The notes under the pieces were generated by a model that did no database searches, was not told the origin of the DNA, and saw only the letters and a list, made by a program, of their open reading frames with translations. A program made the position numbers and the translations under genes. A stretch of 64,000 bases of DNA from Nocardia nova (lineage in GTDB: Bacteria; Actinomycetota; Actinomycetes; Mycobacteriales; Mycobacteriaceae). The DNA is taken from positions 124,001 to 188,000 of the forward strand of contig NZ_PSZE01000003.1 in NCBI RefSeq assembly GCF_002933465.1, in the 5' to 3' direction. This document shows positions 1-8,046 of this stretch, one piece after another (position 1 is the first letter of the stretch; each line of letters starts with the position of its first letter).

Positions 1-562
1 CCTCGCCGAGAGATGTGAGAACCGGAAGTACGGCGGGGATGGCCGGACGGCTTCCGGAGGTCCCGGCCGACGTTCCGAGTGCGCGGCCCACGAGCGCCGC
101 TACCAGCCCCACCGCCGTGATGCCGGCGGCCGCCCCGGCGATCAGCCCGACGCCGACCACCCGGGTGCCGATCGTGGCCGGGAACAGGCGAGCGTAGGCC
201 AGGACCACCATCGCGCCCATGGAATGGCTGATCAGCACCACCGGTCCGGTCGGCGCGACCGCGCGCAGGACCGCGTCGAGATCGTGGCCCAGCTGGTCGA
301 TGGTGTAGGTTGCGGGATCGGCGCCGGCGGAATCGCCGTGACCGCGGTGGTCGTAGAACACCATCCGGGTGTCCGAGCCCCATTGCCGCAGCAACTCATC
401 CCGCAGGAACCACCAGGCTTCGGTCCGCAGGCAGTGACCGTGCACGAAGACCACGATCACCGAGGCCGTGGTCGAACCGAAGGTCCACGCGGCCAGCGGG
501 GTGCCGTCGTCGGCGCAGACGGTGACGCGGGTGGTGATCGCGTTAACTGCTCTTACCTGGTG
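1..562 (-). CDS. Alpha/beta hydrolase, partial (runs off the left edge), start codon unclear
   Basis: Reading the minus strand gives a continuous frame with alpha/beta-hydrolase features: a strand followed by FVHGH (oxyanion-hole HG), then YDHRGHGDSAG, and a nucleophile elbow SHSMGAM. The conserved acid and histidine would lie beyond the left edge. A stop lies in frame at 563-565. Between it and the first GTG (position 460) there is no ATG, GTG or TTG, although homology-like sequence (an ADDGTPLAAW strand) continues upstream of that GTG. The gene therefore either uses a rare start, has lost its 5' end, or starts at the GTG without its first strand. Substrate unknown. Confidence 0.6.
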
Positions 563-724
563 TTATGCATAAGTTGCACAACCGAGGCCGCTGGGTCGCC
601 GACGATCCGGCGGGGCGGCGATCGGGAGAATCTTCTCGTATCTATGAACATCTGTAGACAGCCGTAGAAAAGAATCGAGACCTTTCCCGCGCACTAGGAC
701 GGTGTCTGGCCTACATCGCCCATA

Positions 725-1034
725 GCGTGGTGGTCATGAGCGCAGAGATCCGCGGCTTCCGCAACCGGATGGAGCGCCGAGCGCGTCGGCCGGATGTGGG
801 TGGAACTGGTGCGCCGGCTCGGCTCCGAGCGGTACGGCGTCCACGGCGGCGACCTCGGCGCCTACGTGGGCACCGCGATGGCCGAGGCGGCGCCGGATCG
901 GGTAGCCGGGCTCTACATCACCGCCGGTCTCGCACTGGCCCGAGCGCAACCCGCCGGGGCACCATTTCATCGCGATGGATCAGCCGCAGGCATACGCGGC
1001 GGACCTGCGCACATTCTTCGGCAATCTGGGCTGA
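725..1034 (+). pseudogene. Epoxide hydrolase relic with internal deletion
   Basis: Two pieces of one epoxide-hydrolase-like protein are joined out of frame. The first piece (frame of position 794) reads WSAERVGRMWVEL then YGVHGGDLGAYVG, matching the segment around the nucleophile Asp of EHN-type epoxide hydrolases, and continues with APDRVAGLYITAG. The second piece (frame of position 957, ending in TGA at 1032-1034) reads GHHFIAMDQPQAYAADL, the typical C-terminal catalytic-His segment of the same family. The N-terminal third and the whole middle (lid) are missing. No functional product is expected. Confidence 0.65.
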
Positions 1035-1044
1035 GCGACGTTTC

Positions 1045-1100
1045 ATCGGGAAATCTAAGGCTCTCGATCGCTGAAGCTAGAAAGCCCTAGATTTCCCGAT
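1045..1100. terminator. Long inverted repeat at the 3' end of the acyl-CoA dehydrogenase gene
   Basis: Arms at 1045-1062 and 1083-1100 (ATCGGGAAATCTAAGGCT against its reverse complement) pair over 18 bp with one mismatch around a 20-nt loop. The right arm lies inside the last codons of the acyl-CoA dehydrogenase gene (stop at 1077-1079), and the left arm lies just beyond the epoxide-hydrolase relic. It may act as a bidirectional terminator, but there is no T-tract. Confidence 0.45.
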
Positions 1101-3062
1101 GGATCGCGAGGCGTCGGCCGCCGTGCGCGTGGACGGCAGGAACGGGGTGAGCAGATTGTGCTCGGTGGACGGCCCGAATTCCCATTCCGCGATCCACGGG
1201 CCGGTGCCCTCGCTCGGGTCGAGCACACCCGACTCCAGCCATTCGTAGCGGCCCTCGAGCACCTGACGAGTCAGCGCGGTGTCGGCATCGTCGGTGTTGT
1301 CCCACAGCGCGTCGAAGGCGGCCTCCACCCGCAGCCGGGATTGGCGGCAGAAGGTGTCGGCCAACTCCGTCGCCGCGGCCGCGTCCCGGCTGTCGTCGGC
1401 GCGCATGGCCTGTGCCCGAACGCAGGCCGCCGACATGGCGAACAGTTCGGCGCCGATATCCACGAGGCGGCCCAGGAACCCCTGCCGGTATTCGAGTTTC
1501 GCCTGCCAGCGCGCCATCGCGTACATCAGTTCGCGCGCCTGCTTACGGGACATGCGCTCGACGAAGCGCAGATGCGTTGCCAGCGGCCCGAATTCGGTAT
1601 ATCCGGCGGGGAATGTGCCACGGCCGACCGCCAACTGCGGGAACCACTTCGCGTAGAATCCGCTCGCCCCGACCGCGGCGGTGGCCTTGTCCTTCAACGC
1701 CGCGTGGCGATCCACGAGTGCGCCCGCGGCGGCCATGTGCGCATCGGCCATCTCCCGGGCGATCAGCAGCCGCATGATCTCGCTGGAGCCTTCGAAGATC
1801 CGATTGATCCGCAGATCGCGCACCAGCTGTTCGGCGGGCACCGCCCGCTCACCTCGATGGCGCAGGGAGGCGGCGGTCTCGTAGCCGCGCCCGCCGCGTA
1901 TCTGCACCAGCTCGTCGGCGATGCGACAACTCATCTCGGAGGCCCACAGTTTGGCCAGTGCGGCTTCGATGCGGATATCGTTGCGCGCCTCGTCGCACAT
2001 GGTCCCGGACAGCTCGAGCACCGCCTCCAGTGCGAAAGCGGTTGCGGCGACGAACGATATCTTCGACGCGACCGCCGCGTGTTCACCGACCGGGCGGCCC
2101 CACTGCACGCGCGCCGCCGACCAGCCGCGGCTGATCTTCAGCGACCACTTCGCCGCCGCCGTGCACAGCGCGGGAATCGCCAGCCGTCCGGCGTTGAGCG
2201 TGGTCAGCGCGATCTTCAGGCCGTCGCCCTCGCGACCGATCAGATTGCGCGCCGGCACCCGGACCTTGTGCATGCGGGTGACGCCGTTCTCGATCCCGCG
2301 CAAACCCATGAAGGCGTTGCGGCGCTCGACGGTGATGCCGGGGGTGTCGGCCTCCACCACGAAGGCGGATATCCCGCCGCGATGTCCGGGCCCCTTCGGC
2401 ACCCGCGCCATCACCACCAGCAGTTCGGCGACCACACCGTTGGTCGTCCACAACTTCACTCCGTCGAGTTCGTAGGCCTCGCCGTCGGCGGTCGGGGTCG
2501 CGGTACTCGCCATCCGGGCGGGGTCGGATCCGACATCCGGTTCGGTCAGCAGGAAGGCGCTGATCGCGCCCCGCGCGCATCGGGGCAGGAATTCGCGCTT
2601 CTGTTCCTCGGTGCCGGCCAACTTCAGCGGTTCCGGCACGCCGATCGACTGATGCGCCGAGAGCAGCACGCCCAGACTCGCGTGTACCGAGCCGACCAGC
2701 ATCAGCGCCCGGTTGTAGCCGACCTGCGACAGGCCCTGTCCGCCGTATTCCGGCGGAATCTTGAGTCCGAAGCAGCCGAGTTCGGCCAAACCGCGGACGT
2801 AGTCGTCGGGGATCTTCGCTTCGGCCTCGATAACCGACCCGTCCAGGGTCTCGCAGAAGGCTCGCAGCCGTTCCAGGTAGGCCTCGGTCCGCGCCGCATC
2901 GTCGGGAGCCGGCTGTGGGTACGGATGAATCAGGTCGAGCCGGAACCGGCCGAGGAACATCTGCTTGGCGAACGACGGTTTGGCCCAGGTACTTTCGCGT
3001 GATTCCTCGACCAGTGCGCGGGCCTGCTCTTCGGTGGCGTGAACTTTCGCGGCTGTCGCCAT
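1077..3062 (-). CDS. Acyl-CoA dehydrogenase with extended C-terminal domain (661 aa)
   Basis: FAD-dependent alpha,beta-desaturation of an acyl-CoA thioester in beta-oxidation. The protein shows both family signatures: FLLTEPDVGSDPARM around residue 170 (FAD/substrate loop) and QIRGGRGYE followed by INRIFEGSSEIM near residue 420, where the Glu of IFEG is at the position of the catalytic base of medium- and very-long-chain enzymes. At 661 residues it exceeds the roughly 380-residue core; about 200 extra C-terminal residues resemble the layout of membrane-associated long-chain enzymes (VLCAD/ACAD9 type). The ATG at 3062 is preceded by a GAGGGAGGG ribosome site. Its 3' end overlaps an inverted repeat. 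Long-chain specificity is an inference from length. Confidence 0.9.
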   Translation of the reverse strand: MATAAKVHATEEQARALVEESRESTWAKPSFAKQMFLGRFRLDLIHPYPQPAPDDAARTEAYLERLRAFCETLDGSVIEAEAKIPDDYVRGLAELGCFGLKIPPEYGGQGLSQVGYNRALMLVGSVHASLGVLLSAHQSIGVPEPLKLAGTEEQKREFLPRCARGAISAFLLTEPDVGSDPARMASTATPTADGEAYELDGVKLWTTNGVVAELLVVMARVPKGPGHRGGISAFVVEADTPGITVERRNAFMGLRGIENGVTRMHKVRVPARNLIGREGDGLKIALTTLNAGRLAIPALCTAAAKWSLKISRGWSAARVQWGRPVGEHAAVASKISFVAATAFALEAVLELSGTMCDEARNDIRIEAALAKLWASEMSCRIADELVQIRGGRGYETAASLRHRGERAVPAEQLVRDLRINRIFEGSSEIMRLLIAREMADAHMAAAGALVDRHAALKDKATAAVGASGFYAKWFPQLAVGRGTFPAGYTEFGPLATHLRFVERMSRKQARELMYAMARWQAKLEYRQGFLGRLVDIGAELFAMSAACVRAQAMRADDSRDAAAATELADTFCRQSRLRVEAAFDALWDNTDDADTALTRQVLEGRYEWLESGVLDPSEGTGPWIAEWEFGPSTEHNLLTPFLPSTRTAADASRSIGKSRAF

Positions 3063-3155
3063 GGGACCCTCCCTCGAAACGTGATAAGGATCACATTCGA
3101 GTGTAGGAGGGTTGGTTACCCGCCGGTAGGCCTCCGGTGAAATCGGGGTGAGTAA

Positions 3156-4340
3156 TTACTGCACGCCGCGCAGATAGCGTCCGAAATGCGGCACCGTGAA
3201 GCCGATCGTGCCTCGCTCGGCGGAATAGATCAGCCCCTTCTTGATGAGTCCGTCCCGGGCCGGGGACAGGGAGGCGGGTTTGCGGCCCAACTCCTGGGCG
3301 ACGGCCGCGGTCGGCACCGGCCCATCGTCGCCGGCCAGGTCGGCCATCGCCCGCATGTACTCGCGCTCGGCGGGGGTTGCCCGTTCATAGCGGGAGCCGA
3401 AGAACCCGACCGCCAACTCCTCCTCGGCCGCGGGCGCCGCGAGTTCCACATCCTCGGCGCCGATCGGGCTGCGGGCGGCCACATCCCAGGTCGCCTTACC
3501 GTAGGCCTGGACGAAGTAGGGGTATCCATCTGCCTTGTCGTACAAGGCTTTCAGTGCCTCCTCGGTGAACTCCACCGCCTCGCGCTCGGCGGGGGCGATC
3601 AGCGCGCGGTCCGCGGAATCGCGATCGAGTCGGTCGATGCGGTGGTAGCCGAACAGTCGCTCGGAATAGCTCTTGGAGGCCGAGAGGACGGCCGGCAGAT
3701 GTGGCAGGCCCGCGCCCACCACGATCAACGGCGCTGTCTCCTGGCTCAATTCGTGGCAGGCGCCGCAGATCGCGGAGATATCGGCCGGTCCCAGATCCTG
3801 CATCTCGTCGATGAACACGGCGATGCCCACGCCGATATCGCGGGCGAGCTGGGCGGCCTCCAGGAGCAACTCCACCAGATCGATCTCGATGTCACCGGAG
3901 TCCGCGCGTCCGGTGACGGCGGGGACGTCGATACCGGGCTGCCAGCGCTCCCGCATCCCCTTGTCGGCGGTCGCGCGCAGGGCGAAGGCCTTGAGGATGC
4001 CGAGGAAATCATCAACCATCTCGGGATTGCGGTGGGCGACCGCGATCTGGCGCACCGCCATATGCAGCGCCGATGCCAGCGGGCGCCGCAATTCCTGATC
4101 CGGGCGAGCCTCCAGTTTGCCGGTCCCCCAGCCGCGCGAGCGGGCCGTGGACCGAAGTTGGTTGAGCAGCACGGTCTTTCCCACGCCGCGCAGTCCGGTG
4201 AGCATCACACTGCGTTCGGGGCGCCCGCGTGAGATGCGTTCGAGCACGATGTCGAACGCGTCGAGTTGTTTGTCGCGCCCGGCGAGTTCGGGCGGGCGCT
4301 GGCCGGCGCCCGGGGCATACGGATTCCGCACGGGGTCCAT
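3156..4340 (-). CDS. AAA-family ATPase with C-terminal winged helix (394 aa)
   Basis: An Orc1/Cdc6-like or STAND-like P-loop ATPase. Walker A is GLRGVGKT at residues 49-56, Walker B is VFIDEMQD near residue 175, and the protein ends in a helix-turn-helix-like region with a long alanine/glutamate stretch before it. The start is the ATG at 4340. It is monocistronic and followed after 93 bp by the acyl-CoA dehydrogenase on the same strand. Proteins of this kind are common singletons in Actinobacteria and their role is not established; ATP-dependent DNA or protein remodelling is only an inference. Confidence 0.75.
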   Translation of the reverse strand: MDPVRNPYAPGAGQRPPELAGRDKQLDAFDIVLERISRGRPERSVMLTGLRGVGKTVLLNQLRSTARSRGWGTGKLEARPDQELRRPLASALHMAVRQIAVAHRNPEMVDDFLGILKAFALRATADKGMRERWQPGIDVPAVTGRADSGDIEIDLVELLLEAAQLARDIGVGIAVFIDEMQDLGPADISAICGACHELSQETAPLIVVGAGLPHLPAVLSASKSYSERLFGYHRIDRLDRDSADRALIAPAEREAVEFTEEALKALYDKADGYPYFVQAYGKATWDVAARSPIGAEDVELAAPAAEEELAVGFFGSRYERATPAEREYMRAMADLAGDDGPVPTAAVAQELGRKPASLSPARDGLIKKGLIYSAERGTIGFTVPHFGRYLRGVQ

Positions 4341-4505
4341 GCCCCGACACCGTAGCGCGTTCGTACCGAAATCTCGGGATATATACGGGATGTCCTAGAT
4401 TGCGCTATCCAACCGAATGGCAGCCGCTGCGCGGGGGATGACCGGGCGCGAGGGGCTCTCTACGCTGGTGGCCGGTCGAGGTTCGAGATGTCCGCAGGAG
4501 GGATC

Positions 4506-4790
4506 ATGTCCACCGATTCGGAAGATCAGCAGTCCGGCGATCGGCCGAACCCCACGGTGGCCGAGGTCGTCGGATCCTGGGACGTGCCCGCCGGAGCGAG
4601 CGTCGCCCGGCAGATTCGCGACAACATTCTGCAGGCGATCGCCCAGGGATACGACGATCCGCAACTGGTGGCCGATCTGGCGGTCGGTCCACTGGTGATC
4701 GCTCTGGGCCGGCTGGAAACGGAACTGGCGGACGCGCGAGGGCGCATCGCGGAACTCGAGCGTGCGGTCCGCTCGCGCGGCGAGGCGTGA
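4506..4790 (+). CDS. Small hypothetical protein with C-terminal coiled coil (94 aa)
   Basis: Not recognised. The ATG at 4506 is chosen because AGGAGGG ends 3 bp before it; an ATG at 4488 in the same frame lacks a good ribosome site. The protein has an acidic, Asp/Ser-rich start, a VARQIRDNILQAI amphipathic segment, and a C-terminal heptad-like stretch LGRLETELADARGRIAELERAV typical of a dimeric coiled coil. No signal peptide or membrane segment is seen. It is followed by the long leader of the NlpC/P60 gene but is probably not co-transcribed with it. Confidence 0.6.
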   Translation: MSTDSEDQQSGDRPNPTVAEVVGSWDVPAGASVARQIRDNILQAIAQGYDDPQLVADLAVGPLVIALGRLETELADARGRIAELERAVRSRGEA

Positions 4791-4925
4791 ATCGGTCGCC
4801 GGGGTACGGCGCCGGGATGTAACGCCCCGGCGACTCGTTTCGATAACGAGGGCAGAGCCGCGGATACCGTGCCGTGATCTCCATAGCAGGTGGATTCGTT
4901 GGGCTGTAATGGGGGGTGGTCCTGG

Positions 4926-5059
4926 CGTTTTGGCGACACGCGGGCAGACACGCCGTCGTGTGGGGTGGACAACCACACCGAGCCGTCGTAATCTCTTCGT
5001 GACTTCGCGGAGTATGTCGCTTCATTAGAGGGGCGGCCCGCTGAGTCACCGCCTAATCA
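4926..5059 (+). other. Leader/promoter region upstream of the riboswitch, no gene seen
   Basis: The 430 bp between the coiled-coil gene and the NlpC/P60 gene contain no convincing ORF on either strand. The 3' half is the riboswitch listed separately. The 5' half probably carries the promoter, but no clear -35/-10 pair was identified. Short ORFs here are shadows. Confidence 0.4.
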
Positions 5060-5190
5060 GCAGTCGAGTGGGCAGCTCGACCGCTGAACCGGGGACCCAG
5101 GTTTCTGGGGTGAATCCTCTTCGGTCGCAAGGTCGATGGGGTAGGGCCGATCTTCCCGGTCCGAACCCGTCAGCTAACCCGGTCGGCGCG
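5060..5190 (+). promoter_or_regulatory. c-di-AMP riboswitch (ydaO-yuaA type) controlling the NlpC/P60 gene
   Basis: The leader carries the conserved blocks of the ydaO/yuaA aptamer in order: ACCGGGGACCCAG, then GGGGTGAATC after a short loop, then GGTAGGGCC, then CCGAACCCGTCAGCTAACC followed by GGTCGGCG. This class binds cyclic di-AMP and in Actinobacteria often precedes resuscitation-factor or NlpC/P60 cell-wall hydrolase genes, as it does here, ending about 30 bp before the start codon. The exact 5' boundary (P1 stem) was not determined. Known members are usually OFF switches, which is inferred for this one. Confidence 0.88.
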
Positions 5191-5221
5191 TGGGCAAGGA
5201 AGAAACAGGAGACTCAGCTCG

Positions 5222-5893
5222 GTGGGTAAACACAGTCTGCAACGGGAATCTCGGCTGCCGAATTCCGTCAAGGGTGCGCTGGTCTGCGGCGCGGTAGCGG
5301 CCACAACCGGTGCGATTCCGGCGATTCCGGCCATGGCGGCCACGATCAACGTTCCCGGCGTCGGCAACTTCGACGTTCCGCTGGGTTCGGAATTCGACCA
5401 GCAGGTCAGCCAGGCGAACCAGGCACTTGCCGATCACGCGGATCAGATCAAGGGAGTTCAGCAGGCGCTGAGCTCGCAGGCGATCGCACCCAGCATCCCC
5501 AACGCCGCGCAGAACCCGATGGGTGGCATGTTCGGCCAGCAGCAGCACGGCGCCGGTGACGTCGCTCTCGATGCTGCGCGCAGCAAGATCGGCGCCGACT
5601 ACGTGTGGGGCGCCTCCGGTCCTTCGAACTTCGACTGCTCCGGCCTGGTGCAGTGGGCGTACAAGCAGGCCGGAATTCAGTTGCCGCGCACCAGCTTCGA
5701 ACAGTCACATGTCGGCAAGCCGGTCGCCTTCCAGGACCTGAAGCCGGGCGACCTGGTCATCCAGAACGGCGGCGGCCACGTGGCCATGTACGCCGGGGAT
5801 GGCAAGATTCTCCAGGCGCCGCAGTCGGGTGAGACCGTCAGCTACGCGCATCTGGATCCCGACTCGATCGTCACCGCACGCCGCGTCGCCTAG
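5222..5893 (+). CDS. Secreted NlpC/P60 peptidoglycan endopeptidase (223 aa)
   Basis: Cell-wall hydrolase that would cleave peptide stems of peptidoglycan. An N-terminal export signal covers about residues 1-39, with a hydrophobic stretch from VCGAVAATTG and an AMAA cleavage site. A linker of about 70 residues follows, then the NlpC/P60 domain from residue 112. Catalytic Cys is C139 in FDCSGLVQWAY, His is H186 in GGHVAMYAG, and the third polar residue is probably Q198 in LQAPQSG. Start is GTG at 5222 with CAGGAG about 12 bp upstream. It sits behind a c-di-AMP riboswitch, linking cell-wall remodelling to that second messenger. Confidence 0.93.
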   Translation: MGKHSLQRESRLPNSVKGALVCGAVAATTGAIPAIPAMAATINVPGVGNFDVPLGSEFDQQVSQANQALADHADQIKGVQQALSSQAIAPSIPNAAQNPMGGMFGQQQHGAGDVALDAARSKIGADYVWGASGPSNFDCSGLVQWAYKQAGIQLPRTSFEQSHVGKPVAFQDLKPGDLVIQNGGGHVAMYAGDGKILQAPQSGETVSYAHLDPDSIVTARRVA

Positions 5894-5953
5894 TCGTTTC
5901 GCTCGACAGCACGGCCCGGCGGTGACCCGCCGGGCCTACTGTGAGGAGCGAAA

Positions 5954-6340
5954 CTGGAACAGGCACAACCAGCTACAGCTCGGATCGACTCCTGGATCTG
6001 GGCTGTCCGGCTGTTCAAGACTCGATCCGCCGCGGCCACCGCGTGCCGCGGCGGTCATGTACGTGTCAACGGCACGACGGTCAAACCCGCTCATCCGATC
6101 AAGCCCGGTGATGAAGTGCGGGTCCGCAATGCCGGGATCGAACGCATCGTCGTCGTGGTCCGGCTGGTCGTCAAACGCGTCGGCGCTTCGATTGCGACGC
6201 AATGCTATATCGACAAGAGCCCTCCGCCACCCGCACCCGAAATCGCCGCCGCGATGCCCAAGCGCGACCGTGGCGCCGGACGGCCCACCAAGCGCGAACG
6301 CCGCGAAACCGATCGGCTACTCGGCCGGGATTCGACCTGA
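5954..6340 (+). CDS. S4-domain RNA-binding protein (Hsp15-like, 128 aa) with apparent CTG start
   Basis: The frame encodes RIDSWIWAVRLFKTRSAA followed by CRGGHVRVNG and KPGDEVRVR, the S4 RNA-binding fold of the ribosome-associated Hsp15 family, then a basic tail with GAGRPTKRERRE. The frame is closed upstream by TGA at 5942-5944. No ATG, GTG or TTG occurs before the S4 domain: the only sensible start is CTG at 5954, directly after GAGGAG at 5943-5948, giving an N-terminus (M)EQAQPATARID. A downstream ATG or GTG would remove most of the domain. It lies 60 bp after the NlpC/P60 gene and may be in the same transcript. Confidence 0.8.
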   Translation: MEQAQPATARIDSWIWAVRLFKTRSAAATACRGGHVRVNGTTVKPAHPIKPGDEVRVRNAGIERIVVVVRLVVKRVGASIATQCYIDKSPPPPAPEIAAAMPKRDRGAGRPTKRERRETDRLLGRDST

Positions 6341-6357
6341 GTTCGCGCGGAGGGCGC

Positions 6358-8046
6358 TTACTTCGGTGCCGAATCCCCGCTGAACTCTCCTGCCCGATAG
6401 AGAGTGCGGCATTCGCCCCGGCGCACCTTTCCGCTCGACGTCTTAGGAATCGCGCCGCGCGGCAGCAACAGCACATCCGCCGGCGCGATACCGTGCACAG
6501 TCGCCACCGCGGCCCGGACCCGTCGGCCGATATCGCTCGCTGCGGCCCGTGGGCTCACCACTTCGGCGATGACCACCAGGTCCTCGCGTTCACCGGTATC
6601 GACCCCGAACGCGGCGATATGCCCGGGCCGCAGTTCGGGCGCGGAGTCCGCGGCGGTGGCTTCGATATCGGCGGGGAAATGATTGCGGCCGTCGATGACG
6701 ATCGTGTCGCGCAAGCGGCCCGCGATGTAGAGACCCCCGTCGTGGACGAAACCGAGATCTCCGGTGCGCAGCCACCTTCCGGAGTGTCCGGGTAGCACCG
6801 CGCCGAAGGTGGCCGCGGTCCGCTCGCGCAGTCCCGCATATCCCGCGCCGACATTCGGGCCTCGCACCCATATCTCACCGACGGCACCGTCGTCGCATGG
6901 TGTGCGCGTGACGGGGTCGACGATGCGCACGGTTTGCCCGGCGGGACGGCCGCAGTCGACCAGTGCGATACCGTCGTGGCGCGCGGACGTGACGATCGCC
7001 CGGCCCGAGCTCAGCGCGGCGCGGTCGAAGTCGACGCATACCGGTTCCGCCGCCGGGCGCGAGATGGTCACCGGGAGGGTCGCCTCGGCCAAGCCATATC
7101 CCGCGGTGTGGGCCCGGTGACGGAATCCGTATGGCGCGAAGGTGCGAGTGAAGGCGCTCAGAGCGGTGGCGCGGATCGGTTCGGCCCCGTTGAGCAGCAG
7201 ATCCAGCGATGACAGCTCGAGACCGTCGCGTTCCTTCGCCGTCGTGCCCGAAACGGCCAGTGTCAGACCGAAATTCGGGCTCGCGGTCGCGGCGGCGCGA
7301 TAATCGCTGCACGCGCGCAACCATCGGATCGGGCGTTTGGCGAAGTCGGCCGGTGGCAGCGTGATCGCATGAACGCCCAGATACAGCGGCAGCGACAGGG
7401 CGAAAACCAGGCCCATATCGTGGAAGAACGGCAGCCAGGTCACCATCGGACCGTCGTCGGCCGGTGCCAGGGCCGTACGCAACTGGTCGAGTGCCGCCGC
7501 GAGATTGGCGTGGGTGATGCACACTCCCGCAGGCGAAGTGGTGGAGCCGGAGGTGTACTGGAGGTAGGCGGGATGCGCGCCGGCCGGATCCACTCGGACG
7601 TCGCCGGTGCCGGCGTGTGCATCGACCGTCAGGAGTTCGCCGTGCGGGATGTCGTCGGCATCCGGAAACTCGGGCGTGCCGGTCGCCGAGCGTGGCGAGA
7701 CGAGGCTCAGACGCGGCTCGGCGTCGACGAGGATCGTCCGTAACCGTTCGGCATTGCGGCGCATCGCCATCGGAAACAGGGGAACCGCGGTGCGGGCACT
7801 GTAGAGACAGGCGAGGAAGGCGACGACATAGTCGAGCCCGTGCTCGCACAGGATGGCGACACGATCACCGGGCGATGTCCGCTCCCGAAGCCGCCCGGCC
7901 AGTGCGCCTGCCGCACTGTGTAATTCGGATACGGTGACGGTGGCCGCCGTACACCGACCGCCCGGGTACGACAGCGCGGTGAAGGCCGGATGGTTCGGTG
8001 TTCCCGCTACCCGGTCCGCGACGGTGGCCGCCAAGCGGTTGATCAT
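6358..8046 (-). CDS. Fatty acyl-AMP ligase, FAAL/FadD32-like (562 aa)
   Basis: ANL-superfamily adenylating enzyme that activates a fatty acid as acyl-AMP and, in FAALs, transfers it to a carrier protein rather than CoA. FAAL-type motifs are seen: LQYTSGSTTSPAGV (P-loop), WLPFFHDMGL, YGLAEATLPVT, then WLRTGDLGF and GRNHFPADIE near the C-terminus, with PKTSSGKVRR carrying the catalytic lysine. The ATG at 8046 overlaps the PKS stop as ATGA, so the two are translationally coupled. A longer frame upstream is a shadow of the PKS gene. With the ACP and PKS it forms an operon, and it probably loads the fatty-acyl starter. Confidence 0.92.
   Translation of the reverse strand: MINRLAATVADRVAGTPNHPAFTALSYPGGRCTAATVTVSELHSAAGALAGRLRERTSPGDRVAILCEHGLDYVVAFLACLYSARTAVPLFPMAMRRNAERLRTILVDAEPRLSLVSPRSATGTPEFPDADDIPHGELLTVDAHAGTGDVRVDPAGAHPAYLQYTSGSTTSPAGVCITHANLAAALDQLRTALAPADDGPMVTWLPFFHDMGLVFALSLPLYLGVHAITLPPADFAKRPIRWLRACSDYRAAATASPNFGLTLAVSGTTAKERDGLELSSLDLLLNGAEPIRATALSAFTRTFAPYGFRHRAHTAGYGLAEATLPVTISRPAAEPVCVDFDRAALSSGRAIVTSARHDGIALVDCGRPAGQTVRIVDPVTRTPCDDGAVGEIWVRGPNVGAGYAGLRERTAATFGAVLPGHSGRWLRTGDLGFVHDGGLYIAGRLRDTIVIDGRNHFPADIEATAADSAPELRPGHIAAFGVDTGEREDLVVIAEVVSPRAAASDIGRRVRAAVATVHGIAPADVLLLPRGAIPKTSSGKVRRGECRTLYRAGEFSGDSAPK

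Noticed and set aside
1158..3002. 614-residue plus-strand ORF opposite the acyl-CoA dehydrogenase
   Set aside because: It is the antisense shadow of a strongly supported gene with full family motifs; composition is typical of high-GC shadows.
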